From: Siphonodentalium dalli
Lineage: Eukaryota > Mollusca > Scaphopoda > Gadilida > Siphonodentaliidae
Length of the DNA stretch: 64,000 nt
Direction of reading: 5' to 3'
Assembly (NCBI GenBank): GCA_032622095.1
Contig: CP136069.1
Coordinates: 82,236,958 to 82,300,957 of the forward strand
Every line of letters starts with the position of its first letter. The first letter of the stretch is position 1. Of this stretch, positions 11,845 through 24,950 are shown in pieces. The notes under the pieces were generated by a model. It did not search any database. It saw nothing but the letters and a program-made list of their open reading frames with translations, and was not told where the DNA came from. The translations under genes were made by a program, and so were the position numbers.

Positions 11845-12448
11845 ATGGAGGTAATTGATATGCTACCAGCAGAAATGCGTCAGAAAGTGTACAAAGCTTT
11901 AGTTAACTCATCAACACTATGTGAAGAAATCAAGAATGAATTACAGCAAACTTGGTTTCAAAGGGAGGAGAAGCTAATAATAAAGTTAATTTTGGAAGGA
12001 CATTTTGTTGATGGTAGAGAGAGATTGGAATCTTTGTTGGAGAGAACAGAATTTGAAACAGATTTCTTACTAGATATTGTGGATCAACTGTTCTGACTGT
12101 TGGCTAATTAGAGGTATTGCTAAAAATAACGATATACGTGGGATTCGTGAACTCGTTGGAGATAACTTTGTTCGAATTTCTGTTTACAAGGACGTGTTTT
12201 TCAATGAAAGAAGTCGGATATTCGAAGAAGAAACATCAATATGCGGTTACATCATTCTCCCAGAACCTTGTAAAATTTTCACGATTGAAAAGATGTTTAA
12301 TGAACAACTAGTATTGGATTACATTGTAAACACAACTAAAACTATTTCAGAACTAGATAGTGAACTCATTTGGACCTTGGGAATAATCAGGAATTATGGT
12401 GATTATACACTGAAAACTAAAAAGCTTGGTTCTGAACCACAGACCTAA
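11845..12448 (+). pseudogene. Frameshifted copy of the 201-aa ORF (P1 right arm)
   Basis: This is the mirror of the intact minus-strand ORF. Residues 1-83 read in one frame and end at a stop near 12096, and the rest (from SDCWLIRG on) continues in another frame. The cause is a 2-bp contraction: the intact copy has GTTCTCTGACTG where this one has GTTCTGACTG. There is also an E-to-K change in the PEPCEIF stretch. The break shows that the arms are not being perfectly homogenised and that one functional copy may be enough, or that neither is needed now. Confidence 0.6.
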
Positions 12449-13132
12449 CTCAGTGATCACTGACGAGTACCACTTACAACCGTAGTCATCGCTTACCTGT
12501 CTTTGCTGAACATACTGCTACATACTAGAAATAGGTTACACAGAGCGAGTCAGCAAAACCTGTTCTGTGTGTTAAGCGATCAAATAATAAAGTATAATTT
12601 ACCCCATTTCCTTCTTCTTTAGTCATGAATGTACCCCATGCGCTAAAAAATAGCTGACCATTGGGGGATATTGGCTGTGGTGATTTAACCATCGACTAGT
12701 TTATTAGAAGCTGTGTTTCGTATAGTGATGTATATGAACGCTCCAAACAAAAGTATATACGATAATTGGTTACCAATTAAAAAGTTGAACAACAATAAAG
12801 AGTTCATGTATATGAAACGAACGTTTAAAAAATACATCTAGTAAATACACACGTCCATATACCATGTCTTTTCCAGACCAATGTTTGATACCCACCTATA
12901 TATACCGTTTTTGGGGGAATGAAATGTGTCCCCCTAATAGGTCTTTTGTGACATGAGACTGTCACATGGTCAATGGTTCTTCTGTATAACAGACGATATT
13001 TAGAGGATTTAAACTACATATACTTGGTGACAAGAATACAGAACCTCAGTTCCTACTTCTTTAGGCATAAAATCGCTTGTTATCCCATATCTATAAATAG
13101 CTTACCGTGGGTTTATGAACAGAACAAAAGGT

Positions 13133-13553
13133 TTTGTAAGACTATAGGTTCATAGAATTACACAGACAAAGACCCTGTATTTCAGACAATAGATCCCTAG
13201 AAATATACAGACAAATGGTCCCGTATTTAAGACAACAGATCCATAGAATTACACTGACAAAGGGTCTCAGAATTAAGACAATAGATCCATAGAATTACAC
13301 AGACAGAGGCCCCGTATTTCAGACAATAGGTCCATAGAAATACACAAAGGCTCCGTATTTCAGACAATAGGTCCATAGAAATATACAGACGAAAGGTCCC
13401 GTATTTAAGACAACAGATCCATAGAATTACACTGACAAAGGTTCCCATAATTAAGACAATAGATCCATAGAATTACACAGACAATAGATCCATAGAAATA
13501 CGACAAAGGGCCCCCAAAATTAAGACTATATGTTCATAGAGACAAAGGCCCCA
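13133..13553. repeat. Mirror of the 60-80 bp tandem block, P1 right arm
   Basis: Reverse complement of 5810-6230 with the same unit order. Confidence 0.8.
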
Positions 13554-13879
13554 TAAAATGAGGCCGCAATATAGACTGTCTACCTGGATCTTAGTATGCT
13601 TAATCTACCCTCAATATCCTATAGACCCGTAATCGATTAGAGAATGAACATCGCTCGGTTAGATTATATGTCCAAATAAGGCCATGGAGACCTATCATAT
13701 TCCAAGTACATAACATTTATGCATAGTTTTAATATGTTATAATTTGAAAGGAAATTTGCCTTATATATAACAAACACGACTGCTTTAGACCAGATTTTGA
13801 CATTCTAAATGATACAAATGCTTGCATATTAGTCAAAGTGAAGAGTGATCGAGGGCGCATTTTTAAAAGTAAATAACAC

Positions 13880-15412
13880 CGTATCATTAACAGAAACGAA
13901 ACGATCGACCGCGGGTTACAATACTACGAGCGTCTGTTTTGATGGACACGCTGAATAGATTTAAATGAGGTGTACCTTTAATGTATAATAGTCCGCTATT
14001 AGGAACTGGGAGCCATTTATGAAGTGAATGACAATCAATACCTTCATTTCCTACATGAGTACCTCGAATGAACACGTGACGTATAATTTGAAAGAGCCAA
14101 TGAATTAAATGAACTTTATACGGTTGATACGTCCAGCCAGATATGTAATGTATTAGCTGATTCTATAATTTCCGAAAGTGACGTGTACCTTTAAGGCACG
14201 TGACCCAAATGTGGTCCATCGTATGACGCATTTTATGAAGTGAATAACACAACGATTACCTTCATTTCGTACAGGATTACGTTGAATGAACATGCGACGT
14301 ATAACTTACAAAACGATGGGACCTTCAGATAATTTTGAAAATAAAGAGCGTTTTATTAATGAATAATTAGGTTTAAATGATGGGTACCTTTAAGGTATGT
14401 GAACCAAATGTAGTGTATCGTCTGAACAATTTTTGGAGTAATGACAAAGCAAAACCCTACATTCATACATTGCTGCATCGAATGAACCTGCGTTTTAAAT
14501 TGAATACCATTTTGTTTAAAGGCACGTGCGGCCTTAATTGTCAAAAATATTCATATTTGTTTCAAACACCGTAAACAGAAAAACATTAAAACGCATACAG
14601 TTCCGTTCATATATACCATGACCATCGCGTAAACAGCATGTTATCATAAAGAATTACTATATTTTACCTAAGCAAGAGCCTGATTGTGTTATAGAAGACA
14701 GCACAATGCTACTGGCTAATCACACACAAATGGCATAAACGCTCTTTATTAGTTCCATATCAGGTATTCACCAACAAAGAACGCTCTTTATGTTTACCAT
14801 CATAATATAAACAAACACCAGAAAAGTTACTTTTTATGCTTTTGTTTACATAACAATGGTCAAACAAATGACCATAACATACTGTTTATGCGATATTTCT
14901 TATTTGTATACGGACAAAGTCTATCTACATTTTGATGTTCTTTCTGTTTGTGACGGTTTTTGACTGGTGGAAATATTTTCACAGGATACCCACCGCCAAG
15001 GCCAACCGTACCTTTAAATGAGCTTACTATGGTTGATATGTTCAACCACATATGTAATGTGTTAACTTGTGCATCGAATGTACGCGTGACGAATAACTTT
15101 AAGGCTAATATGTTAAGAGATGTTGTCATTTAACGTCCATGATGGCAATTTCATATGAATGAAAGCATGCATATTGCTAAAATCAATATCAACATTCAGA
15201 CAATTTTGAAAATAAAGAGCGTTTTTTATTTATTATTTATAGTTACATTAGGTTTAAATGCTTAATTTTAAACATAACTTTAGTAAACGATAGAGATTCA
15301 GACACTTTTTGAAAATAAAGAGCGTTTATATCGATGGATACGCTGAATTAGGTTAAAGTGACGTGTACCTTTAAGGTAAGTGTCCACAAGTATAATAGTA
15401 CGCTATGTGAAC
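13880..15412. repeat. Mirror of the AAAGGTACACGTCA modules, P1 right arm
   Basis: Reverse complement of 3950-5480 in the same module order, with scattered single-base differences. Confidence 0.7.
14860..15129 (-). CDS. Hypothetical 89-aa ORF, P1 right arm copy
   Basis: Mirrored copy of the 4233-4502 frame with the same translation. It carries the GTVGLGGGYPVKIF segment that also exists at about 50010-50170. Confidence 0.3.
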   Translation of the reverse strand: MTTSLNILALKLFVTRTFDAQVNTLHMWLNISTIVSSFKGTVGLGGGYPVKIFPPVKNRHKQKEHQNVDRLCPYTNKKYRINSMLWSFV

Positions 15413-15476
15413 CATTTATGAAGTGAATAACAAATCAATAACTCCATTCATACATTGTTGCATCGAATGTACAATG

Positions 15477-15770
15477 TCAGACGGGACAGGTGGAGATAAC
15501 TTCAATTTGTTTACACAGAGTGCATATGTCAAATATATTATCGATTGTCCAATTGATTGACGCGCATTGAGTAAAAATTTCAAATGAATTAGATGCAAGC
15601 AGATTTTCCAACTGTTCACGCTGTTTCTTTATGATAAACTTTATATAGTAAATGCAACTGTATATAATAGCGTCTATTGAATATACGCTAGATGTTTGCC
15701 AAAGGACATGTTGTCTGATAAAACAGATAAACTTTTGAATATAATTATTTCCAGAATGCTCGGTTTTCAT
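15477..15770 (-). CDS. Small hypothetical ORF, 97 aa (P1 right arm copy)
   Basis: Mirrored copy of the 97-codon frame of the left arm, identical in translation. The same doubts apply. No domain is recognised. Confidence 0.25.
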   Translation of the reverse strand: MKTEHSGNNYIQKFICFIRQHVLWQTSSVYSIDAIIYSCIYYIKFIIKKQREQLENLLASNSFEIFTQCASINWTIDNIFDICTLCKQIEVISTCPV

Positions 15771-15959
15771 ATTCTAAGAACGCGCGATTTTTGATTCATT
15801 TAACCTCCGGAAGGCTCGAATTTTATATGATGTTTAAACATACTGTTGGACGGGAGTGAAATGGTCATATATACACACAACCCATGTATGATTATGTTTG
15901 TTAATTGACATTTTGGAGAGCAAACGAGATTTAAGAGAATTTCAATAATTATAGCAGTT

Positions 15960-16237
15960 ACACATTCATCATATACATGTGTTGCTCATGTGTGAGGGGG
16001 TGTGAGGGGAACATTCAACCAGAAAACGCAGCTAACATTCAACCAGACAAAACTGCTAATATTCAACCATCGAACGCAGCTAATGGTCAACCAGCAAATG
16101 TAGCTAGCATTCAACCAGACAAAACTGCTAATATTCAACCATCGAACGCAGCTAATGGTCAACCAGCAAATGTAGCTAGCATTCAACCAGCGATTACGGG
16201 TACGAAAGTTTACTGAAATATGATTACTAAACTCCAT
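15960..16237. repeat. Mirror copy of the 24-bp minisatellite
   Basis: Reverse complement of the 3125-3400 block with the same number of units, as expected for the P1 right arm. Confidence 0.8.
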
Positions 16238-19227
16238 AAAAATGGCCCTTGTTGGTCATCCTCTTTTTCAGGGCCTGAGAAATAGGTATACATAAGACCC
16301 CCGAATAAGACCATAAAATGGGCCCATCGTAAGACAAAAGGGCTAGACAAAGTTATATTTTGAATGGGGAAAAATCCAATTTAATAGTATTTTACATCGC
16401 TCGTGTTGTGAGGACCTTGTATACTGAGTTCCAGAACATTCCAAGCACGCAGCGGAGAACATTCAACCAGCAAACACAGTTAACATTCAACAGCGATTAC
16501 GGGTACGAACGTTTACTGAAATATAATTAATAAGCTCCAAAATGACCATCAAAACGGCCCTTCTTCACATATTCAACCAGACATAGCATTTAATATTCAA
16601 CCATCAAATGCAGCTAATAGTCAACGAGCAAATGTAGTTAACATTGAACCAGCGATTACGGGTACGAAAGTTTACTGATATATAAAAATGGCCCTTGTTG
16701 GCCATCCGCTTTTTCAGGGCCTGGGAAAATAGGTATACAGAAGACCCCCGAATAAGACCGTACAATGGGCCCATCATAAGACTATAGGACTAGACAAAGT
16801 TATATTTTGAATGGGCTAAAAATCCAATTTAATAGTATTGTATACAGCTCATTTTGTGGGGACCTTGTTACTGGTTTCCAGAACATTCCAAATAAAGTTA
16901 TCCACTGATGTCTTGGTTTTTTTTGTATAAGTTATACAGTGGTGTGGACCCCTGACTCACAATCCATGAGGCCTGGACAAAAAAATCATAAACCGTTAGA
17001 ACGGACCATATTCGACCTTGGCTTTTACACCTGCCGCTACTGGGAAAGAATCAAAAGCAGTTAGCATTCAAACATACAAATCAGCAACTGTTTAACCAGC
17101 GAACACCGCTAATAGTCAACGAGCAAATGCAGATAACATTGAACCAGCGATTACGGGTACGAAAGTTTACTGATATATAAAAATGGCAATTGTTGGCCAT
17201 CCGCTTTTTCAGGGCCTGGGGACAATAGGTATACAGAAGACCCCCCGAATAAGACCATACAATGAGCCCTTCATAAGACTATAGGACTAGACAAAGTTTT
17301 GGATGGGCGAAAATATTCCAATTTAATAGTATTGTATACGGCTCATTTTGTGGGACCTCGTCTACTGGCTTCCGGAACATTCCAAATAAAGTTATCCACT
17401 GATGTCTTGGTTTTTTTTTGGATAAGTTATACAGTGGGGTGGACCCTGACTCACAATCCATGAGACCTGGACAAAAAAATTTATCAGACTAGGTTCTTAG
17501 AAATATGTATATAGAATGATTTTTTTGATTGATTCCCGTATGATTTCCGGATTTGATAATGATAATTTAAGGGCGGGATTCCATTGTTCGGGGAACGTGT
17601 GGTAGGGATGAATAAATTAGTCAGGTTTTGGACACGCTTTCGAAAACGCGCGGTCTAACCAGGTGACTATGCAGGTGCACGATTCCATTGTTTTCAAAAG
17701 GTCCACGAGAAGCATGGTGACGCTAAAAAATTGTGGCGGGATTATTAAAAAGGCGTCGGCACGTGGTCTAACCAGGTGCACGATTCCATTGTTTCAGGAT
17801 AGCGTGGTCCAAACAACTGCACACTTCCATTGTTTTCAAAAGGTCCAAACAGGTGCACGAGGCTTGCTGACAATTATGGTAGCCATTGTTGGGTCGAATA
17901 AGGAGGAGTTTCGCCACCCTATCATATAATTAAGAATCAGCGACTTTAGTTAAAACCTATCAAATAATTAAGAACGAAAAGGAGGGGCTTCATTAATTCA
18001 TTCTACCTATCATATAAGTGAGAAGGAAAAGGTGGGGCTTTCATACAATAAGAACCCCTCATAAACCCCTACCATTGGCCCTTAAGACAATAGGATGAAA
18101 CAAAGGGGGCAAAAATCGATAGAATTGACCTAATAGCGCCCCGTATACTACTGGTAAAATATTTTTGTAGTGTTATATGCATATACGTGGACACTGTTGT
18201 AGATAGTGAATGTTTACAGTTTTGTCGAGGGATATTTCTTTTTCGTTTTTTTTTTTTAAACATAATGTTATTGCTTGTGAATTTCCGAAATAGCTTTTCC
18301 ATGCAAAATTTTCACCTCGCCTTTAGAGAGTGTGTATTGCGTGATAATTGTTGCTTGGCACGCTTTGTTTTGGAGACTACCAATAGTAGCGTTGTAAGAA
18401 TTGTACTGACGACGTTTTTTTTGTGTGGAACCTTTGGCATTGATATTAGCTTCGCGTTAAAAGCATATGTTTTAGAGTTGTACTAGAAATCTGTCGAGAA
18501 TACGTTGACTTATATGCATATACATTCATAATATTTGTCCCTATAAGATGTTTTCACTTACCCCCGTTATATCCTCCGATATATATGTTACATTTTCGTT
18601 ATAGTGATCAAGAATCCTATGACGTTATCAGCTGTGATATAAGCAGCAACTCTACGTTTGGCCTTATATAGACACTGTTGACAACACCCCCTAATTAAAT
18701 TTGAAAATTGATTGTAGATATTGACAAAGGGTCAGGACCTGTAATAAATTTAAAAGTTTCGTGTATATTCTGCCACATTTGAAACTTTGTATCACACGAT
18801 GATTGCCAATTAAAATTAACATTTCCGGTCATTGGGACTGATGACTTCGGCGCAATAGCCTGTGGTAACGGCTAATGTAGGTAAATTGAAAGCGCCTCAT
18901 TAGTGTTGAAATTGATCACCTATAGAAGGACTGTATATATTGACAAAAAGGTCCTTCGGCGCAATAGCCCGCGGTAACGGCTAAATGTCGGTAACTTGAA
19001 AGCTACTCATTAATATTGAAAATTGATTACCTATCGACGGACTATTTTAGAAGGACCTATTCCAGTGAAAGTTTGTCAAGCTTAATTAAAGCAAATAGAC
19101 GGACGCGCACCTCTGGGGGCAAAACGGTTTAAGTTCAATGGAACCATTATACTTTACTAGCGTGCACACTTGTATGTTTTTCTGTTATGTAACTACCTTA
19201 AGTGCGTATAAATAGTTGTAACGGAGA

Positions 19228-20357
19228 TGATGCTAAGAGGTGCCAAAAATAGGAATTTACCATTTTGTCCCTAAAGATAAAGTGTGATATACAATACCAA
19301 AAAATAGGAATTTACCATTTTGCCCATAAAAGATAGCGTGCCGTACAATGCCATACATGGCATTTACCATTTTTGCCCCTAAAGATAAAATGTGACATAC
19401 AATGCCGAAAATAGGAAATACTTTACTAACGTACACACTTGTATGTTTTTCTGTTATGTAACTACCTCAAGTGCGTATAAATAGTTGTAACGGAGATGAT
19501 GCCAAGCGGTGCCAAAAATAGGAATTTACCATTTTGCCCCTAAAGATAAAGTGTGATATACAATGCCAAAAATAGGGAATTTACCATTTTTGCCCCTAAA
19601 GATAAAGCGTGCCGTACAATGCCAAAAATAGGAATTTACCATTTTTGCCCCTAAAGATAAAGTGTGATATACAATACCAAAAAATAGGAATTTACCATTT
19701 TTGGCATGGTGCCATAGACGGTTCCATATGGTACCATAGATGGTGTCATACAATGGCAAATATAGTCTTTTACCATTTTTGGCATGGTGCCATAGACGGT
19801 GCCATATGGTGACAACATAGCATTTACCATTTATGCCCCTAAAAGATAGCGTGCCGTACAATGCCATACATGGCATTTACCATTTTTGCCCCTAAAGATA
19901 AAATGTGACATACAATGCCGAAAATAGGAAATACTTTACTAACGTACACACTTGTATGTTTTTCTGTTATGTAACTACCTCAAGTGCGTATAAATAGTTG
20001 TAACGGAGATGATGCCAAGCGGTGCCAAAAATAGGAATTTACCATTTTGCCCCTAAAGATAAAGTGTGATATACAATGCCAAAAATAGGGAATTTACCAT
20101 TTTTGCCCCTAAAGATAAAGCGTGCCATACAATGCCAAAAATAGGAATTTACCATTTTTGCCCCTAAAGATAAAGTGTGATATACAATGCCAAAAATAGG
20201 AATTTACCATTTTTGGCATGGTGCCATAGACGGTTCCATATGGTACCATAGATGGTGTCATACAATGCCAAATATAGTCTTTTACCATTTTTGGCATGGT
20301 GCCATAGACGGTGCCATATGGTGCCAACATGGCATTTACCATTTATGCCCCTAAACC
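19228..20357. repeat. Tandem repeats with ATAGGAATTTACCATTTTTG
   Basis: A unit of about 45-60 bp (core GCCAAAAATAGGAATTTACC plus CCCCTAAAGATAAAGTGTGA) is reiterated. It sits inside a longer period of about 512 bp that begins TACTTTACTAACGTACACAC near 19421 and again near 19932. GGTGCCATAGACGGT sub-repeats are interspersed. The same family forms the start of the window (1-120), so this is the outer edge of P1 or the tandem DNA it sits in. Frames found here are repeat by-products. Confidence 0.8.
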
Positions 20358-20530
20358 GGTGTGTATGCAGCATTCTGGTCAGCGGTAATCGGTCTACTTT
20401 GTGAAAACATGTCTAGACTATCAACTGGTTGTCAGATATACATTACGTACATGAATTCTTTCACAGATGATTGTACCGTAAAATAACGGAACGTTAGTCT
20501 GTAAAAATAGAGTACTTTGAACCGGGTAGG
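20358..20530. other. Intergenic, related to 21410-21470
   Basis: No gene is seen. The segment near 20450 (ACATGAATTCTTTCACAGAT) resembles the one near 21424 (ACATAAATTTTTCCACAGAT), so the fold-back element between them may have landed in or between related repeats. Confidence 0.4.
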
Positions 20531-21395
20531 GTTCTCTATTCCGAAGGTTCGCTAATCCGAAGGTTCACTAATCCGAAGGTTCACTATTCCGAAGGTTCGC
20601 TATTCCGAAGGTTTTCTATTATGGGTGTTTTTAGCCAGAAATGAATCAAAATTTGCGCCCCTGTACATTTATACACCCCAATCTAATATCTAATTTGTCC
20701 CAGATGTCGGTTATTAATAGCAAGAAGACAGTATCAGTTTATCATTTTAATATTATAGAAAGTTGAAAACACAATGACTGAAATAAACTACGAGTTAGAG
20801 ATGCATTCTACCCGAACTGGCACTCTGTACTTGAAAGAAACATCAACATTAAAATCAATACAAAGTCAGAATTGCAGTTAGGTCCATTCAGCGGTATTCT
20901 GCTATACAGTAAGTTATAGCGCTCCAGTATTGATTGACCGTAAGAGCCCCACTGTTATAGTCCGCCTTTAGCATTTGGGACATTATATTAATCAAAATAA
21001 CTCATATGTAAATCATTTATAAATTAGATGATTTATTGAAGTTATGTCTACGTAAAATAACACTTCCTAAAACTGTCGTTTTAGTCCTCATGCAGCCGAT
21101 AGACGACATATATGTCGTTCTACTCGCCAAAGGGTTATTTCAAATCTCAAGGAAACCCACGAAAACAAAAATCACATTTATTTTTTTAATGTTTTAAGTT
21201 ATCTCCTTCATAAAAAGAGTCTTCGTACTAAAGAACCCTCTCAATACTTTAGAATATAGAATTAACTTTTAAAATAACAAAAACCTTCGGAATAGCGAAC
21301 CTTCGGAATAGTGAACCTTCGGAATAGTGAACCTTCGGAATAGTGAACCTTCGGATTAGTGAACCTTCGGAATAGCGAACCTTCGGAATAGAGAC
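20531..21395. mobile_element. Fold-back element with 16-bp subterminal repeats
   Basis: At the left are five units of a 16-bp repeat (CTATTCCGAAGGTTCG type, 20533-20615). At the right are seven units in inverse orientation (21283-21393). The extreme ends are TCTCTATTCCG and CGGAATAGAGA. The middle of about 660 bp is AT-rich and without a gene. This layout fits a non-autonomous fold-back transposon. I could not identify a target duplication. Confidence 0.7.
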
Positions 21396-21783
21396 ATGTT
21401 CCCCTTTGAACCATAAAATTTACGGACATAAATTTTTCCACAGATGAATGTACCATACAATTATGGGACAAGCTGAGACAAGGGTGCAACAACTTGAGTG
21501 CAGCTGGCAAACATTCCAGCGATTTGCTCCGTAAACTTACGCGGAAACTCTTTTAACAGTGTAGGTATCACACATGCATGAGTATACAGTTCACCGGTGT
21601 TTAATCAGTACTAACTTTGGGGAGTTGTTGATTGAATATGGTAAATCATCATTGACATTCATTATCCTATTATACGTGTGCTATAAGTAGGTTATATCGT
21701 GGTGATAATCTTTTACTCGAAGTATAGCCACCCATTAAAGACTTGTGGATATTTCTCGTGTACGATTATCACCATGCTTTAGC
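21396..21783. other. Intergenic, nothing recognised
   Basis: No gene, repeat array or structured RNA is recognised in this stretch. Confidence 0.4.
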
Positions 21784-22060
21784 CTATATATATGGAAGGC
21801 CATTTGTGTCAAAAATCAAAGTGCCAGTTTTCAAATTCTAAACTTCAATTTATTTGTTTTAAGTGTCCCAATGCTCATTTTATAAACCAATTGGACGTAT
21901 TCTTATACATGGGTGCTATTTACTTATTCTAAAAGGCAAAATCTTCATTTCAGGAAAGCCATTTGTATCACAACGCTCATTTTATAAACCAATTGGGCTT
22001 ATTATGTATATACACGGGTGCTATTTGCTGATTCTAGAAAGCAAAATCTTCGTTTCACGT

Positions 22061-22690
22061 TCCAGCACACACAAATCAAATATAATGTTCAAATGGTATC
22101 AGGGCCAAAGGGCTATATTGCATGCCTAAATCTAGAATATACAAATTCCGTTTTCAGTTCTTAAACGCAAAAGTTTATATATTTGTGTCACAGCCTTCAT
22201 TTTCCAGTTTTTATAACGAAAGTTTGCGAGAGTTGGAATTTAAGACGTTCTGTTCTAATAATTAACTTGTGGATTGTTAATTCTATGGCGAATTTCGAAA
22301 ATCGACTGAATATTCGGGGTTGTCCGAAGCAGGTCGGAAAGACTAGCCTAGTACCCAGGCCAGCAAATCGGTACGATTGAGTCAGGTATGAGTCTAGGAA
22401 AGACAACAGTCTAGAAGATGTCAGGTGGGAATTGCAAAAAGAAAACAATATTTCAAAATTAAGAATCCTGATTCATGAGAACTGAAGTGAGAAAAAAAGA
22501 TTTTAAAATAAACAAACTGCATTCTAAAAAGAAAGCTGTGAAATACAGTACAATTTTATTACATTTCTGAAGGTGAAGGTCACCCAAATTCTTGAATACA
22601 GAAATAATGAGCGCTCCCTGTGTTTGACCTTTACGGTAGAGACTGGAAGGAATCGGGATAGGAAGATCCGCTTTACGCATGCTCTACTTT
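22061..22690. other. Interior of the fold-back element, no gene
   Basis: No recognised coding or RNA feature. Frames of 65-83 codons overlap on opposite strands without family resemblance. Confidence 0.4.
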
Positions 22691-24545
22691 GGTGTGACTA
22701 ATTACCACCCGGGGACCGCCCGGGACCGCCCGGTGGCCCCAACTGCCCGTGGACACAATATATCGACGTTATAACGTAGCGACATGCCACCTGAGGGCAA
22801 CATAGAAAAATTTACTCGCTCGCTCGTCCCCGGCCGGTCATATTAACACCACAAATGCCGATATTGGCTAAAAGAGCCTATGTGATTACCGGTGTCTTCG
22901 TGTGTTTTCAGACAGATTATTTTGGTGATTCTCGGTAGTGCAATACACCCGAGTGTTAATTCCATATATTGACTCGTTGACGCGTCCACGGCCGATGTTA
23001 TTAACCCCTCAAATTCCGGTAAAATAGTGTATAAACAAAAAAAACATTGGAACCGCCCGGGAGGCCCAATGGACCCGTGGACACTATATTTCGACGGTAT
23101 AACGTAGCGACATACCACACGAGGTCAACCTAGAAAATCTTACTCGCTCACTCGACTCCGGCCGGTATTATTAACCCCATAAAAATCCGATATTGGCTAA
23201 GAGGGCACGGACAGCTCGGTGTCTTCTTTGATTTCGGACAGCATATTTTGATGATGCATGGTAGTGCAATACCACCTGATAGTGACTTCCAGATATTGAC
23301 TCGCTGACGCGTCAGCACAAAATCCCGCAAAATAACGTATTACCATAAATATTCGGCTTTACATGATCGTAAATATCGCAAATTTCTTGAATGTTTTCAA
23401 TAAAAATTAATAACTTTACACCTATAATTTTTATATTTTGACACGAGCGGGTGTAATTGAGTTGATTTCATTTTTTGTATTATATTAGGCGCTCATTGCA
23501 TCGCAAGTGCATATTCTCTAGAAATAAAAAAATCACAATTTAAGGATCGCCTAATCTAATCTAATGCACTAAAAAGTATCTTCTGAAATTCTAGTTCTAA
23601 GAAAAGAGTTATTCGTATTCGCCACACTCTTCCTATTATCACCTGATATGCAAAGCATGGAGGTTTGCTTCCAGTTTGCTTTTTGTTTATATACTATTTT
23701 ATCGGATTTTGAAAGGTTAATAACACCGGCCGGAGTCGAACGAGCGAGTAACATTTTCTAGGTTGACCTCGTGGGGTATGTCGCTACGTTATAACGTCGA
23801 GATATAGTGTCCACGTGCCCATGGGGCCCCCGGGGCGGTCCCGGTGTTCTTTTTGTTTATATACCATTATATCGGATTTTGAGGTGTTAATAACACCGGC
23901 CGGAGTCGAGCGAGCGAGTAACCTTTTCTATGTTGACCCCGTGGGGTATGTCGCTACGTTACAATGTCGAGATATAGTGTCCACGGGCCCATGCGGCCTC
24001 CCGGTCGGTCCCAATGTTATTTTTGTTTATATACCATTTTATCGGATTTTGAGGGGTTAATAACACCGGCCGGAGTCGAGCGAGCGAGTAACATTTTCTA
24101 GGTTGACCTCGTGGGGTATGTTGCTATGTTATAACGTCGAGATATAGTGTCCACGGGCCCATGGTGCCGCCCGGTTCTTTTTGTTTATGCACTATTTTAC
24201 CGGAATTTGAGGGGTTAATACCATCGGCCGTGGACGCGTCAACGAGTCAATATATGGAATTAACACTCAGGTGTATTGCACCATAACCTTCCTTCATCTA
24301 TGATTGCACTACCGAGAATCACCAAAATAATCTGTCTGAAAACACACGAAGACACCAGTAATCACCCAGGCTCTTTAGCCAACATAGGCATTTGTGGGGT
24401 TAATATGACCGGCCAGAGACGAGCGAGCGAGTAAATTGTTCTATGTTGCCCTCAGGTGGCATGTGGCTACGTTATAACATCGAGATATTGTGTCCACAGG
24501 CACGTGTGGCCACCCGGGCGGTCCCAGGCGGTAATTAGTCACACC
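22691..24545. mobile_element. Nested inverted-repeat element with GGTGTGACTAATTACC ends
   Basis: The ends are GGTGTGACTAATTACC at 22691-22706 and its reverse complement at 24530-24545. The TIR continues inward for several hundred bases. The right half holds three direct copies of a unit of about 165 bp (CGGCCGGAGTCGAGCGAGCG, GGTATGTCGCTACGTTATAA, GATATAGTGTCCACGGGCCC), and the left half holds inverse copies. No transposase frame is seen. It is a non-autonomous DNA element, apparently inserted into the larger fold-back element. Confidence 0.75.
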
Positions 24546-24950
24546 CAAGTTTACCCTTAACTGAGGTCAAGGTCAGAGTGTAGCTCTTGCGACGTTACCC
24601 CCGCTTCCTTCTTTTCAACCCACGCCAAGCTGGGGATCATTCATTAAACAACAACCTTGACATTTAAGGGTCAAGGCCGTGCTTCGCTAAAATGTTCATT
24701 TTATATTGTACATTTTATAATCTTCATTCTGAAAAGTAGATTTTATAATCTTCATTCTGAAAAAGTTTAAGTTTGGGTACGAACATGGATTGACGTAACC
24801 TCCTTTCGCGTTATGACTTCTACTACGCTTATTTCATCATTCTAATTTTAACTCGCCTATAATTCAAGACACATATAATATATATTCTAGAATTAGGGAA
24901 ATAGCCCGTTTGCGTTATGGATATAACCATTTTAATTTTAAATCAGCTTA
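24546..24950. other. Interior of the fold-back element, right side, no gene
   Basis: A short direct duplication of TTTATAATCTTCATTCTGAA is seen at about 24716-24765. Otherwise nothing is recognised. Confidence 0.45.

Larger units (their letters stand above)
1..19362. repeat. Giant palindrome P1 (about 19.4 kb visible)
   Basis: The sequence from position 1 to 9541 reappears as its reverse complement from 9822 to 19362. Paired positions sum to about 19362-19364 along the whole length: the 201-codon ORF, the small ORFs and every tandem block occur twice, mirrored. The arms look about 99% identical by eye, with scattered substitutions and small indels. The left arm is cut by the window edge, so the true outer end is not visible. 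It could be a palindromic mobile element, a segmental inverted duplication, or in part an assembly fold-back. The arm differences argue against a pure artefact. Confidence 0.93.
9822..19362 (-). mobile_element. P1 right arm
   Basis: This is the mirrored copy of the left arm. Differences seen include a 2-bp loss in the 201-codon ORF and a one-base difference that changes N to K in a small shadow ORF near 17440. The sequence past 19362 continues as tandem repeats of the same outer-arm family. Confidence 0.8.

Noticed and set aside
18187-18486. 99-codon frame and its mirror at 877-1152
   Set aside because: The frame differs between arms because of a T-run length change, the composition is biased, and no family is recognised.
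1-19362. Explaining both palindromes purely as fold-back read or assembly artefacts
   Set aside because: P2 has exact target duplications at its outer ends, and both palindromes show arm-specific indels and substitutions. An artefact remains possible for P1, whose left end is not visible.
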